In this document: positions 30,864-40,155 of the stretch, one piece after another | Layout of the letters: every line of letters begins with the position of its first letter | How positions within the stretch are numbered: the stretch's first letter is position 1 | NCBI RefSeq assembly: GCF_004210295.1 | Contig: NZ_SDAK01000001.1 | Span: forward strand, 1,054,001-1,118,000 | Origin: Lactococcus sp. S-13 | Lineage (GTDB): Bacteria > Bacillota > Bacilli > Lactobacillales > Streptococcaceae | DNA: 64,000 nt | Direction of reading: 5' to 3' | Notes under the pieces: model-generated | What the model was told of the DNA's origin: nothing | Seen by the model: only the letters and a program-made list of their open reading frames with translations | The model's database searches: none | Made by a program: the position numbers and the translations under genes

Positions 30864-31775
30864 ATGTCTGAAAAAATTACATTAGATAAATCTGACCGTC
30901 GTAAGGTCTGGTGGCGTTCTCAATTCCTTCAAGGTTCTTGGAACTATGAACGTATGCAAAACTTGGGTTGGGCTTACTCTTTAATCCCAGCTATCAAAAA
31001 ACTTTATACAACTAAAGAAGACCGTGCTGCTGCTCTTGAGCGCCACATGGAATTCTTCAATACTCACCCATACGTAGCTGCTCCTATCATCGGTGTAACT
31101 CTTGCCCTTGAAGAAGAACGGGCGAATGGTGCTGAAATTGATGATGTTGCTATTCAAGGGGTTAAGATTGGTATGATGGGTCCTCTTGCCGGTATCGGTG
31201 ACCCTGTGTTCTGGTTTACAGTTCGTCCAATCCTCGGTGCCCTTGGTGCATCTCTTGCCCTTTCTGGTAACATCCTTGGTCCACTCATCTTCTTCGTTGC
31301 TTGGAACATTATCCGTATGGCTTTCTTGTGGTATGTTCAAGAATTTGGTTACAATGCCGGTTCTTCAATCACAAAAGACCTTTCTGGTGGTTTGTTGAAA
31401 GATATCACTAAAGGAGCTTCTATCCTTGGTATGTTCATCCTTGCAGTCTTGGTTGAACGTTGGGTATCAATCAACTGGACAGTTCAAGTTTCTTCTGTAA
31501 AACTTGCTGACGGTGCTTTCGTTAAATGGCCTAAAGGAAATGTTTCTGGTAGCCAACTTCACGAAATCATGGGACAAGTTGCTGGTGGACTTCCACTTGA
31601 TGCAACTAAAGTTACAACACTTCAACAAAACTTGGATGGTTTGATTCCTGGTTTGACTGGTCTTCTTTTGACATTCTTCTGTATGTGGTTGTTGAAGAAA
31701 AAAGTTTCTCCAATCTTGATCATCGTTGCTTTGTTTATTATCGGTATTATTGCACGTTACTTCGGTATCATGTAA
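30864..31775 (+). CDS. manN: mannose/glucose PTS EIID
   Basis: A 303-residue membrane subunit. The N-terminal amphipathic part (FLQGSWNYERMQNLGWAYSL) and LEEERANG are IID hallmarks, followed by MGPLAGIGDPVFWFTVRPI and C-terminal transmembrane helices. It overlaps none of its neighbours but sits 14 bases after manM with AAGGGAG. Together with manL and manM it makes a complete transporter. Confidence 0.94.
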   Translation: MSEKITLDKSDRRKVWWRSQFLQGSWNYERMQNLGWAYSLIPAIKKLYTTKEDRAAALERHMEFFNTHPYVAAPIIGVTLALEEERANGAEIDDVAIQGVKIGMMGPLAGIGDPVFWFTVRPILGALGASLALSGNILGPLIFFVAWNIIRMAFLWYVQEFGYNAGSSITKDLSGGLLKDITKGASILGMFILAVLVERWVSINWTVQVSSVKLADGAFVKWPKGNVSGSQLHEIMGQVAGGLPLDATKVTTLQQNLDGLIPGLTGLLLTFFCMWLLKKKVSPILIIVALFIIGIIARYFGIM

Positions 31776-31790
31776 TCATTATCATAGAAG

Positions 31791-31816
31791 AACTCGCATT
31801 ATTGCGGGTTTTTTGT
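31791..31816 (+). terminator. terminator after manN
   Basis: AACTCGC / GCGGGTT with a following run of six Ts. The T run directly abuts the extended -10 of manO. Confidence 0.8.
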
Positions 31817-31831
31817 TATAATTGAGCTATG
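31814..31831 (+). promoter_or_regulatory. extended -10 promoter abutting manO (leaderless candidate)
   Basis: TGTTATAAT (-10 at 31817-31822), TGAGCT, then ATG at 31829. It starts within the T tail of the upstream terminator. No Shine-Dalgarno site is present. Confidence 0.6.
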
Positions 31832-32215
31832 GTTAAATCATTAAATACACGCTCTGACTTTACTGCTAAAGGTATTGCTTATGTGGGCTTGGGAAATAGT
31901 TATGGACAATTTATGCTCGGCGATAAGGCTTTTGAGTTTTTTGATGAGCGCAATGTTTCTAATTTTATCCAAATTCCGTGGGATCAAATTGCTCTTGTTC
32001 AGGCTGATGTTTCTAAAAAAGGAAAAATCAGTCGTCATTTTACGGTTCAATTGATGAATCGTAAGTCACGCTTGCGTTTTTCTTCACCTGATTCAGGACA
32101 TATTCTGCGTTTGATTCGTGATCAGATTGGAAATGAAAAGGTGGTACGTGCCCCTGGTTTCTTCCAATCTTTAAAGTCTGCTTTTACTTTTAAAAGAAAA
32201 ACAAAAAACTCGTAG
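31829..32215 (+). CDS. manO: DUF956 protein ManO
   Basis: A 128-residue DUF956 protein. These proteins sit next to mannose PTS operons in lactic acid bacteria and are often named ManO, with a suspected but unproven regulatory role. The hydrophilic sequence begins MVKSLNTRSDFTAKGIAYVG and contains FFDERNVSNFIQIPWDQIALVQADV and RFSSPDSGHILRLIRDQIG. It is separated from manN by a terminator and has its own extended -10, so it may be expressed independently. Its stop codon lies in the loop of its own terminator. Confidence 0.85.
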   Translation: MVKSLNTRSDFTAKGIAYVGLGNSYGQFMLGDKAFEFFDERNVSNFIQIPWDQIALVQADVSKKGKISRHFTVQLMNRKSRLRFSSPDSGHILRLIRDQIGNEKVVRAPGFFQSLKSAFTFKRKTKNS

Positions 32216-32231
32216 TTGCGAGTTTTCTTTT
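32205..32231 (+). terminator. terminator overlapping the manO stop
   Basis: AAAACTCG / CGAGTTTT with TTTCTTTTT tail; the TAG at 32213-32215 is in the loop. Confidence 0.8.
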
Positions 32232-32240
32232 TATTTTCTT

Positions 32241-32269
32241 TTGACAAAGTGTAGGGCAAATGGTAAAAT
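32241..32269 (+). promoter_or_regulatory. promoter of the serS leader
   Basis: TTGACA (32241-32246), 17 bases, TAAAAT (32264-32269), also with a TGG extension. Confidence 0.85.
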
Positions 32270-32275
32270 TATCAA

Positions 32276-32517
32276 TAGAAACGGGTCTTGTGATGGTTTT
32301 CTAAGAGAGCTTGTGGTGCTGAGAACAGGCAAAACTGGATATTGACTTTCTATTTCTATTTAATTTGCTCATGAAAATGAGCACGTTTGGCTCGCGTTAT
32401 GAGCTCTAGAGTTCTATTTGGACTAATTTTTGAATTAGTTTTTATAAAATAGATAATTTAGGTGGAACCGTGCTATGATAGCGCCCTAATTCTTCGGAAA
32501 TAGGGGCGCTTTTTTTA
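32276..32517 (+). promoter_or_regulatory. T-box leader of serS
   Basis: A long leader with stem I elements (AGAGAGC and GCTGAGAACAGG region), the T-box core AGGTGGAACCG at 32460-32470 that pairs with the uncharged tRNA acceptor end, and a terminator GCGCCCTA / TAGGGGCGC followed by seven Ts (32481-32517). Uncharged tRNA-Ser would favour antitermination and serS expression. I could not place the specifier codon with confidence. Confidence 0.85.
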
Positions 32518-32595
32518 CTGACGTCTTTTCCGTCAGTGTTTTAGGAAACTTTTGGTTTTCGTCAGTAATATTTTTATTTAAAAAAGGAGAAACTT

Positions 32596-33867
32596 ATGCT
32601 TGATGTAAGAAAAATTCGTGCTGATTTTGATGGTGTTGCTGCAAAATTGGCAACTCGTGGTGTTGAAAAAGAAAAGCTTGAAAAACTTCATGCCTTGGAT
32701 ATCAAACGTCGTGAATTGATTGTTAAATCTGAAGCGCTCAAGGCTGAACGCAACAGTGTTTCTGAGGAAATTTCTCAAATTAAACGTGCCAAAGGCGACG
32801 CAAGTGCCCAAATCTCAGCGATGCAAAAAGTGGCGGCTGAGGTCAAAACAATCGATGCTGATCTTGCTGAAATTGAAAAAGAATTGAACGACATCATCGT
32901 GATGCTGCCAAATCTGCCTCATGAAAGCACGCCAATTGGTGCGGACGAAGACGACAACGTTGAGGTACGCCGTGTTGGTACAGTGCCAACTTTTGATTTT
33001 GAACCTAAAGCGCATTGGGATTTGGGCGAAGATTTGGGCATTCTCGACTGGGAACGTGGGGGTAAGGTTACTGGCTCTCGTTTCCTTTTCTACAAAGGGG
33101 CTGGTGCTCGCTTGGAACGTGCAATTTACAACTTTATGTTGGATGAACACGCCAAAGAAGGCTATACAGAGATGATTACACCTTATATGGTTAATCAAGA
33201 GTCAATGTTTGGAACGGGGCAATATCCGAAGTTTAAAGAAGATACTTTTGAGTTGAAAGATGACCGTGGTTTTGTTTTGATTCCAACGGCTGAAGTGCCT
33301 TTGACCAACTACTACCGTGGTGAAATTTTGGAAGGTAGCGAATTGCCAATCAAATTCACAGCAATGAGTCCTTCTTTCCGCTCTGAGGCTGGTTCTGCTG
33401 GTCGTGACACACGTGGTTTGATTCGTTTGCACCAATTCCATAAAGTTGAAATGGTTAAATTTACTAAACCTGAACAATCTTATGATGAATTAGAAAAAAT
33501 GACAGCAAATGCTGAAAATATTCTCCAAAAATTGGGGCTTGCTTACCGTGTTGTCGCTTTGTCAACAGGAGACATGGGCTTCTCTGCAGCAAAAACTTAT
33601 GATTTGGAAGTTTGGATTCCTGCGCAAAATACTTACCGTGAGATTTCTTCTTGCTCAAACTGCGAAGATTTCCAAGCCCGTCGGGCGCAAATTCGTTACC
33701 GTGATGAAGATGGCAAGGTTCAACTTTTGCACACTTTGAACGGCTCTGGACTGGCGGTTGGACGTACTGTTGCGGCTATTTTAGAAAATTACCAAAATGC
33801 TGACGGATCAATCACTGTCCCTGAGGCACTCCGTCCTTACATGGGTGGACTTGAAGTGATCAAATAA
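32596..33867 (+). CDS. serS: serine--tRNA ligase
   Basis: A 423-residue class II aminoacyl-tRNA synthetase that charges tRNA-Ser. The N-terminal coiled-coil arm (about 30-100, rich in Lys/Glu with [15 protein letters not shown]) contacts the tRNA long arm. Class II motifs are seen at [31 protein letters not shown] and the C-terminal [20 protein letters not shown]. The start is supported by AAAAGGAG. It is the only gene after the T-box leader before its own terminator. Confidence 0.96.
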   Translation: MLDVRKIRADFDGVAAKLATRGVEKEKLEKLHALDIKRRELIVKSEALKAERNSVSEEISQIKRAKGDASAQISAMQKVAAEVKTIDADLAEIEKELNDIIVMLPNLPHESTPIGADEDDNVEVRRVGTVPTFDFEPKAHWDLGEDLGILDWERGGKVTGSRFLFYKGAGARLERAIYNFMLDEHAKEGYTEMITPYMVNQESMFGTGQYPKFKEDTFELKDDRGFVLIPTAEVPLTNYYRGEILEGSELPIKFTAMSPSFRSEAGSAGRDTRGLIRLHQFHKVEMVKFTKPEQSYDELEKMTANAENILQKLGLAYRVVALSTGDMGFSAAKTYDLEVWIPAQNTYREISSCSNCEDFQARRAQIRYRDEDGKVQLLHTLNGSGLAVGRTVAAILENYQNADGSITVPEALRPYMGGLEVIK

Positions 33868-33869
33868 TC

Positions 33870-33897
33870 AAAGAGCTACTTATAGTAGCTCTTTTTC
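33870..33897 (+). terminator. terminator of serS
   Basis: AAAGAGCTAC / GTAGCTCTTTTT, three bases after the stop. Confidence 0.88.
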
Positions 33898-33902
33898 TGT
33901 TT

Positions 33903-33919
33903 CAGAGAAAATGCTGACG
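33903..33919. repeat. exact dispersed-repeat core, reverse orientation
   Basis: CAGAGAAAATGCTGACG, the complement of the 17-bp core, sits between the serS terminator and the next promoter. Confidence 0.8.
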
Positions 33920-33931
33920 AATTCTCATTTT

Positions 33932-33960
33932 TTGACAAAAGTTTACGTAAGTGCTATTAT
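33932..33960 (+). promoter_or_regulatory. promoter of the LD-carboxypeptidase-like gene
   Basis: TTGACA (33932-33937), 17 bases, TATTAT (33955-33960), 27 bases before the start codon. Confidence 0.85.
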
Positions 33961-33986
33961 GGGAAGAACTTTACAAAGGAGCGCTT

Positions 33987-34961
33987 ATGGACAGAATATT
34001 TCCAGAAAAATTGAAAAAAGGTGATGAAATTCGCGTGATTTCACCTTCTTCTTCTTTGATCAGAACAGGCCGCTTTGAGGACAAGCTCAAAGCCAAGGAA
34101 CGCCTTGAAGCGCTAGGTTACAAAGTCACTTTTGGTGCCCATATTTTAGAAAATGATTTGCTCTCTTCAAGTTCAATTGCTTCACGCGTCAGTGACTTTC
34201 ATGCGGCATTTGCTGATTCCAACGTCAAGGCTGTGCTTTGCACTATTGGCGGTTTTAATAGCAATGAATTACTGCCCTATATTGACTGGGAAATCGTGCG
34301 CCAAAACCCTAAAATTTTCTGTGGTTTTTCGGATATTACGGTACTTCATCAGGCCATTTTTTCTAAAACGGGTTTGGTCACTTACTATGGTCCAGGTTAT
34401 ATTGCTTTCTTGATGGATGAATTACAAGATTTCCAAACGGCGCAGTGGCTAAAAGCAGTCGCAGGTCCGTCGACTTATCCTTTAAGTTCCAGTGAGGTTT
34501 ATACCAGCGATGCTTGGTATGATCCAACGCAAGCACGAAATCCTCTTCCTGCAAGTTGGAAAATATACAATCACGGCACGGCTTCTGGACCAAGCTTGGG
34601 TGGCAATCTCAATACCTTGATGCTCGTGACAGGAACTTCTGCGCAAGTCAAGCTCACAAGTCCGATTGCCTTTTTAGAAAATGCCGAAGGCGAAGACCTT
34701 TATGATTGGGATCGTGAACTTGCTCATTTCCTACAAGTTTATCCTGATACTGCAGGATTAGTCATTGGTCGCTTTCCCAAAGAAGAGGGAATGACCGAGG
34801 AGATTCTGTGGTTTATTCTCGATAAATATCCCCTTTTACAGCGCATCCCCGTCATTTATGATGTTGACTTTGGTCACACCCAACCTATTTTTACTTTTCC
34901 CTTAGGAGGTGAAGTTCACATCACAACCGAGCCTTTGAAACTAGAAATCCTTAAAGGATAA
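33987..34961 (+). CDS. S66 family peptidase (LD-carboxypeptidase/MccF-like)
   Basis: A 324-residue S66 serine peptidase. The nucleophile region is IGGFNSNELLPY, with FSDITVLHQAI and TYYGPGY following, and the C-terminal catalytic His in VDFGHTQP. Members either cut the L,D bond of murein tetrapeptides during recycling or detoxify peptide-nucleotides such as microcin C; the YYGPGY wording leans to the MccF-like branch, but the substrate cannot be decided here. AAAGGAG lies 7 bases before the chosen ATG; the upstream in-frame codons lie in the promoter. It precedes a phosphatase gene by 20 bases, likely an operon. Confidence 0.85.
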   Translation: MDRIFPEKLKKGDEIRVISPSSSLIRTGRFEDKLKAKERLEALGYKVTFGAHILENDLLSSSSIASRVSDFHAAFADSNVKAVLCTIGGFNSNELLPYIDWEIVRQNPKIFCGFSDITVLHQAIFSKTGLVTYYGPGYIAFLMDELQDFQTAQWLKAVAGPSTYPLSSSEVYTSDAWYDPTQARNPLPASWKIYNHGTASGPSLGGNLNTLMLVTGTSAQVKLTSPIAFLENAEGEDLYDWDRELAHFLQVYPDTAGLVIGRFPKEEGMTEEILWFILDKYPLLQRIPVIYDVDFGHTQPIFTFPLGGEVHITTEPLKLEILKG

Positions 34962-34981
34962 GCATTTGTAAGGAGTTTACT

Positions 34982-35548
34982 ATGACAGAAATTTATTTTA
35001 TTCGCCACTCATTGCGCGACTCAGCAGCCTATGACGATATGGACGTCCCTCTCACTGATGAAGGAGAAAAAAGGGCATTGGTCTTAGCAGAGGCTTTTGA
35101 ACCAGTTGCTCTTGATCAGATTTACTCAAGCCCTTTTTTGCGCTCTGTCCGAACCGTCCAGCCTCTAGCCGAGGCTAAAGCGCTTGATATTCAACTTCTA
35201 AGCGCTCTACGTGAAAGAAATGTCGGCCCGTGGATTGATGATTTTTGGAGTTTTGCTCAGATGCAGTGGCAAGATTTCGATTATAAGCTCGCACAAGGAG
35301 AATCCCTGCGTGAGGTTCAAGAGCGGAATATTAGGTCTGTCAAGCAAATTCTTTCAGACTCTGTCAATCAAAAAATTGCAGTAGGAACGCATGGAACCTC
35401 CCTTTCAACCATTCTTAATTTTTATCAACCCGACTTCCAATTCAATGATTTCAAAGCTTTAGCAGGAAAAATGCCCTACGTCATTAAAATGGATTTTGAT
35501 GGACAGCGCTACCTCTCTCATCAAGAAATTCCGATTGATTATGAATAA
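34982..35548 (+). CDS. histidine phosphatase family protein
   Basis: A 188-residue member of the phosphoglycerate-mutase-like superfamily. The phospho-histidine motif is IYFIRHSLRDS at residues 4-14, with RHS in place of the common RHG, then PLTDEGEKRA, SSPFLRSVRT and the second histidine in GTHGTSLST. The substrate is unknown; family members dephosphorylate sugar phosphates, cofactors or proteins. Ribosome site AAGGAG. It is cotranscribed with the S66 peptidase gene and is followed by a shared bidirectional terminator. Confidence 0.85.
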   Translation: MTEIYFIRHSLRDSAAYDDMDVPLTDEGEKRALVLAEAFEPVALDQIYSSPFLRSVRTVQPLAEAKALDIQLLSALRERNVGPWIDDFWSFAQMQWQDFDYKLAQGESLREVQERNIRSVKQILSDSVNQKIAVGTHGTSLSTILNFYQPDFQFNDFKALAGKMPYVIKMDFDGQRYLSHQEIPIDYE

Positions 35549-35585
35549 AAAAAGTTACTGACTAAACTGTCAGTAACTTTTTATT
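35547..35585. terminator. bidirectional terminator
   Basis: AAAAAAGTTACTGAC / GTCAGTAACTTTTT with a 6-base loop, between the convergent phosphatase and phoU genes. Confidence 0.88.
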
Positions 35586-35588
35586 TTT

Positions 35589-36242
35589 TTAAAGCTCAAT
35601 AATATTTCCAGAGTTGAGATAAACAATCCACTCACAGAGATTGACTGCATAGCCCGTGATACGCTCTAAGTAAACCAACGTCAGCAAATATTCCTTCCCT
35701 GTCGTGACCGTTTCTGAGTTTTCCTTCATCCCTTCAAGAATTTTTTCTTGAATCTCATGGCTCATATTTTTGATGACATTTTGACGTTCTGCAACTTCGT
35801 GCGCCCGTGTATCATCGCCTTGAATGTAGGCATTGAGCGAAGCATCAACAATCGATTTCACTTTTTCGCCAAGCAAGCTAATGTCTTCTTCAACAACAGA
35901 AATTCGTTCTTCACCTTTCAGCGAAATTGTCGCCTTGGCAATAGATGCCACGTGGTCACCCATACGCTCCAAGTCTGATGATGCTTTTAAAACTGTAATA
36001 ATCGTCCGTAAATCGCTAGAGACCGGCTGTTGGAGCGCAATCATCTCTAAAGATTGATTTTCCAGACTTTTTTCTTGTTCGTTAATGGCGTGGTCGCCAT
36101 CAATCACTTGCTCTGCCAAACTCCGATCGTGACTGACAAAAGCACGAACCGCCTTATTCAATTGAGCAGAAACTTGCGTGCCCATCGAATAAAATTGATT
36201 GTGAAGTTTGTTCAGGTCTTCTTCAAATTGTGTACGCAACAT
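35589..36242 (-). CDS. phoU: phosphate transport regulator PhoU
   Basis: A 217-residue all-helical protein with two PhoU repeats. The motifs ERMGDHVASIAK (first repeat) and LERITGYAVNLCEWIVY (second repeat) bind metal in the family. PhoU links Pst transport to the phosphate-sensing kinase and dampens uptake and signalling when phosphate is plentiful. GAGGAG precedes the ATG. It is the last gene of the pst operon. Confidence 0.94.
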   Translation of the reverse strand: MLRTQFEEDLNKLHNQFYSMGTQVSAQLNKAVRAFVSHDRSLAEQVIDGDHAINEQEKSLENQSLEMIALQQPVSSDLRTIITVLKASSDLERMGDHVASIAKATISLKGEERISVVEEDISLLGEKVKSIVDASLNAYIQGDDTRAHEVAERQNVIKNMSHEIQEKILEGMKENSETVTTGKEYLLTLVYLERITGYAVNLCEWIVYLNSGNIIEL

Positions 36243-36324
36243 AAAATACTCCTCTTTCTTTGTGAAAATGTTTAGGTCTATTATACCATTTTACTGACCA
36301 AACTGCCCACTTGACTTTAAAAAC

Positions 36325-36376
36325 TAGAGAAAATGCTGACGGATTCTATTTTTAATTTTCGTCAGTATTTTCTCTG
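36325..36376. repeat. inverted pair of dispersed-repeat copies forming a hairpin
   Basis: TAGAGAAAATGCTGACG (36325-36341) and CGTCAGTATTTTCTCTG (36360-36376) are inverted copies, each one base from the core. They can pair as a stem of about 16 bases between pstB and phoU. It may reduce read-through into phoU. Confidence 0.75.
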
Positions 36377-36400
36377 TCAAATTCACTTTTTTTGTGACTT

Positions 36401-37162
36401 TTAGCCAAATTTTCCAGAAATATAATCCGATGTTTCTTGCTTTTCAGGCGTCAAGAAAATACTTTTCGTATCATTATACTCAATCAAATTTCCATTCAAC
36501 ATAAATGCTGTTCGATCAGAAATCCGCGAAGCTTGTTGCATACTGTGCGTTACGATAGCAATCGTATAATCTTCCTTAAGTTCAAGCATCGTTTCCTCAA
36601 CACGAGCTGCCGAAATCGGATCCAGCGCAGATGTTGGTTCATCCATCAAAATAATTTCTGGATTGACCGCAAGCACCCGTGCAATACAAACCCGCTGCTG
36701 CTGACCACCAGAAAGCCCCAGTGCCGAACTGTGCAAAATATCCTTGACCTCGTCCCAGATATTTGCCGCTTTAAGCGAATTTTCAACCACTTCATCGAGT
36801 AAAGCCTTGTCTTTTTCACCCTTAAGTCGCAAACCATATACTACATTTTCATAAATTGAGAACGGAAATGGATTCGGCTGTTGGAAAACCATCCCAATCT
36901 CCTTGCGCAAATCAACGGTGTCCACCTTTGGGCTATAAATATTTTTTCCCTTATACTCGATTGCCCCCGTGATTGTCACCGTTGGAATCAAGTCATTCAT
37001 TCGGTTGATCGAACGCAAAAGCGTAGATTTCCCGCAACCAGAAGGCCCAATCAAAGCGGTAATTTCGTTCTTGTAGAATGTCATGTTGATATTATTCAGC
37101 GCTTTTTTCTTACTGTAATAAAGCGAAAGATCGCTGACTGTTAAAACTGCTTCTTTTTCCAT
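36401..37162 (-). CDS. pstB: phosphate ABC transporter ATP-binding protein (second copy)
   Basis: A 253-residue ABC ATPase. Walker A is GPSGCGKST, the Q-loop VFQQPNPFP, signature LSGGQQQR, Walker [14 protein letters not shown], and switch His in VTHSMQ. The QPNPFP Q-loop is characteristic of PstB. It drives phosphate import through PstC/PstA. It is one of two adjacent pstB genes; the two are clearly diverged, which is common in streptococci and lactococci. AAAGGT precedes the start. Confidence 0.94.
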   Translation of the reverse strand: MEKEAVLTVSDLSLYYSKKKALNNINMTFYKNEITALIGPSGCGKSTLLRSINRMNDLIPTVTITGAIEYKGKNIYSPKVDTVDLRKEIGMVFQQPNPFPFSIYENVVYGLRLKGEKDKALLDEVVENSLKAANIWDEVKDILHSSALGLSGGQQQRVCIARVLAVNPEIILMDEPTSALDPISAARVEETMLELKEDYTIAIVTHSMQQASRISDRTAFMLNGNLIEYNDTKSIFLTPEKQETSDYISGKFG

Positions 37163-37236
37163 AATTTACCTTTTTGTAAGTGACCGCTCACGCGATCAGC
37201 ATTTTTTCCACCTTAAAGCCGCACTTATTTTCAGAA

Positions 37237-38046
37237 TTAGCCAAAATGTCCAGAAACATAATCTTCTGTCGATTGCAGGCTTGGTTGCGTGAAAATTGTA
37301 CTTGTCCGATCATACTCAATCAAATCACCAGCGTAGAAAAAGGCCGTATTATCAGACGCACGAGAAGCCTGAGCCATATTGTGCGTCACAATAATAATTG
37401 TATAATTTTTCTTGAGTTCCATCATTGTTTCTTCAATCTGCATCGTTGAAATCGGATCCAGCGCTGAAGCCGGTTCATCCATCAAGATGATTTCAGGCTT
37501 AACAGAAAGCGCACGAGCGATGCACAAGCGTTGAGCCTGCCCACCTGACATTGCCAGAGCAGACTGATTCAAACTGTCTTTGACTTGATCCCACAAAGCC
37601 GCTTGCTTGAGTGACGTTTCAACAATTTCATCCAATTTTTTCTTGTCTTTTATCCCCTCACGTCGATGAATGAAAGCAATATTTTCATAAATGGATTTTG
37701 GAAAAGGATTTGGTCTTTGGAAAACCATCCCGATTTGCTTACGCACCTCGAAAACATTGACCTTGGCATCGTTAATATTGACCCCTTCATAATTGATTTC
37801 ACCCGTCACCCGAGCGCCATCAATTGTGTCATTCATCCGATTTAAAGCACGTAAATAAGTTGATTTCCCAGAACCAGAAGGCCCAATTAGCGCCGTAATT
37901 TCATTTTTAGGAAAAGCCATTGTCACACCGTGAATCGCTTCTTTCGTTCCATTATAGAAAACCCGCAAATCCTTAGTGGATAATGCAATTTTTTCTTGCT
38001 CAGGCACCATAATTTTGCGCTGAGACCAATCATAAGTTGTTGCCAT
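37237..38046 (-). CDS. pstB: phosphate ABC transporter ATP-binding protein (first copy)
   Basis: A 269-residue PstB ATPase with Walker [11 protein letters not shown]-loop VFQRPNPFP, signature [15 protein letters not shown], Walker [14 protein letters not shown] and switch His in VTHNMAQ. An N-terminal extension of about 20 residues distinguishes it from the downstream paralogue. Ribosome site AAAGGA. It lies 151 bases after pstA; that gap holds no gene or clear terminator. Confidence 0.94.
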   Translation of the reverse strand: MATTYDWSQRKIMVPEQEKIALSTKDLRVFYNGTKEAIHGVTMAFPKNEITALIGPSGSGKSTYLRALNRMNDTIDGARVTGEINYEGVNINDAKVNVFEVRKQIGMVFQRPNPFPKSIYENIAFIHRREGIKDKKKLDEIVETSLKQAALWDQVKDSLNQSALAMSGGQAQRLCIARALSVKPEIILMDEPASALDPISTMQIEETMMELKKNYTIIIVTHNMAQASRASDNTAFFYAGDLIEYDRTSTIFTQPSLQSTEDYVSGHFG

Positions 38047-38197
38047 AATATTCCTTTAAGCTGTCTACCCAACCTTTTAAACCGTTGAGTGCCATTTTAC
38101 GATATCAATCTGTCAGTTTTAAAGGTCTGAAACTCTTTTTTCACTCACTTTAAAAAGACAAATTTATTTACCTTATCTAAATTATCAAGTGTCTAAA

Positions 38198-39091
38198 TCA
38201 ATTTGACGAAGTCAATTTCTTATGGATTCGATTACCCAAGAAGCGCGCCCCTAAGTTAAAGAGCAATACAAAGATAATCAAAACTGCTGAAGCTCCCGCT
38301 GAAATTTGTTGAGCAGTAGAAATCGTTCCCTCAGTATTAAGTGCCCAGATATGAACAGCGAGAGTTTCCGCTGGACGAAAAAGTGACAAAGGTGAAGTCA
38401 AACTCATCGGATTCCAGTTGGCCCAATTGATTGGCAAGTTGGTTTGACCCGCAGTATAAATCAATGCCGCAGCCTCACCAAAGACCCGTCCAGAAGATAG
38501 GATAACCCCAGTAATAATTCCAGGCACCGCAGCCGGCAAAATTACCTGTGTTGCTGTTTCCCAACGTGACATTCCCAGAGCCAGACCACCCTCACGTTGA
38601 GCCGTTGGAATCGCCCGCAATGATTCTTCAACATTCCGTGTCATCAATGGTAAGTTGAAAACTGTTAGTGCCAAGGCACCAGATAAAACGGAGAAACCAA
38701 GACCAAATTGTAAAACGAAAATCAGCATCCCAAACAAACCAACAACGATTGAAGGAAGGGAAGATAAAACCTCAATAGCTGAGCGAACCACACCCGTCAA
38801 CCAATGCTTTTGATTCGCATACTCTGACAAATAAATTCCCGCACCAAGCGATAAAGGAACCGAAATAATCAAAGTCACAATCAAAAGATAAACAGAGTTA
38901 AAAAGTTGGACAGCAATACCACCACCAGTTAGCGGATTAGAAACTGTAAAAATAAATCTAGGATCCTTAAAGAGAACAGGCAGCCCTCTTAATAAGATAT
39001 AAGCCAGTAAAAAGGCAAGGATTAGAACAATAATACCAGAAAGGACGTAAAGAACGCCAGTGGCAATTTTGTCAGAACGTTTAGCATTCAT
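38198..39091 (-). CDS. pstA: phosphate ABC transporter permease PstA
   Basis: A 297-residue permease with six predicted transmembrane helices, partner of PstC. The ATPase-contact region reads REGGLALGMSRWETATQVILP (about residues 183-203), and PLSLGAGIYLSEYA is typical of PstA. The ATG overlaps the pstC stop (TAATG), so it is translationally coupled to the pstC reading frame. The upstream pstC frame is broken, and this could affect PstA synthesis. Confidence 0.93.
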   Translation of the reverse strand: MNAKRSDKIATGVLYVLSGIIVLILAFLLAYILLRGLPVLFKDPRFIFTVSNPLTGGGIAVQLFNSVYLLIVTLIISVPLSLGAGIYLSEYANQKHWLTGVVRSAIEVLSSLPSIVVGLFGMLIFVLQFGLGFSVLSGALALTVFNLPLMTRNVEESLRAIPTAQREGGLALGMSRWETATQVILPAAVPGIITGVILSSGRVFGEAAALIYTAGQTNLPINWANWNPMSLTSPLSLFRPAETLAVHIWALNTEGTISTAQQISAGASAVLIIFVLLFNLGARFLGNRIHKKLTSSN

Positions 39092-40013
39092 TATTTAAGG
39101 CTTCCTTTCTTAGCAATCGCACGCATCGCAAGGTTAAAGAGCAGTGACATAAGCAACAAGAGCAAAGCTAATGACCATAGTGCATTAAGTTGAATCCCCG
39201 GTGTTGCATTGGGAATCCCCGAAGTCAAAATTGAAGTTAAAGTTGATGCAGGAGAAATTAAATCTTTTGGCATCATAACAGCATTTCCGACTACCATTTG
39301 GATTGCCAAAGCTTCCCCAAAGGCACGCGCCATCCCAAAAATGACCGCAGTCAAGATTCCTGGAGTAGCAGCTCGTAAAAGGACACGCCAAATCGTTTGC
39401 CAGCGTGTCGCCCCAAGACCAAGCGAAGCTTCCTTATAGTAGCTTGGCACTGCTTTGAGCGCATCGACCGTCATTGATGTTACCGTCGGCAAAATCATAA
39501 CGAAAAGGACAAAAACACCAGATAAAAGTCCTAGACCAGTCCCCCAAAGACATTACGAATAACTGGTACAACGACCGTCAAACCAATAAATCCATAAACA
39601 ACCGAAGGAATCCCAACCAACAATTCAATAACTGGTTGCAAGATTTTTTTACCGTATTTTGGTGAAATTTCAGTCATATAAATTCCCGCACCGATAGCAA
39701 ACGGAGTTGCCACAAGAGCCGAAAGGACCGTTACAATCAATGAACCAGAAAACATTGGTAACGCACCAACTGCGGGTTTTCCGTCTGGTCCAAGATTACC
39801 TGGAGACCAATTTGTTCCAAAAAGGAATCTAAAAGGATTTACACCATCCGAGTAGAACGTCGACAATCCTTTTTGAGCGACAAAAACAAGAATCGCACCA
39901 ACCACAAAGACAATGAGGGCGATACAAAGGAACGTCAAGCTCTTACCGAACTTCTCAAGTTTAGAATTTTTATTGCTAGAAAGCAATTTTTCTTTGATTT
40001 TTGAATTTTCCAT
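39091..40013 (-). pseudogene. pstC: phosphate ABC transporter permease PstC, frameshifted
   Basis: Two adjacent frames together make one PstC permease of about 307 residues. The N-terminal part (39531-40013, 160 residues) ends VIRNVFGGLV-stop; the rest continues in another frame through GLGLLSGVFVLFVMILPTV to the end at 39091 (SLGLGATRWQTIWRVLL is the EAA-like loop). On the coding strand the break falls at CTTTGGGGGACTGG, a run of five Gs. One more G would restore VFGGTGLGLL. So this is a one-base deletion, a slippage-prone or phase-variable site, or a sequencing error. All downstream sequence looks intact, which suggests the change is recent or not real. Confidence 0.88.
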
Positions 40014-40155
40014 AGGGACCTAACTATTTTTTGTTGATTTGCATATTGCTTGACAAACTAAATGTTTTTATTTTTTCATTTGCTTGTTCTAGCACAAATT
40101 AAAGCTGACCTGCGCCAGTTTTAATATTTTATGAGCTAAGCTTTTGCTATATTTT

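Noticed and set aside
33903-33919. DNA uptake sequence, given coiA in the window
   Set aside because: Gram-positive transformation is not known to use uptake words, and the uneven, paired and tandem distribution does not look like one.
39091-39498. Separate short permease gene
   Set aside because: It lacks its own start context and is clearly the second half of the frameshifted pstC.
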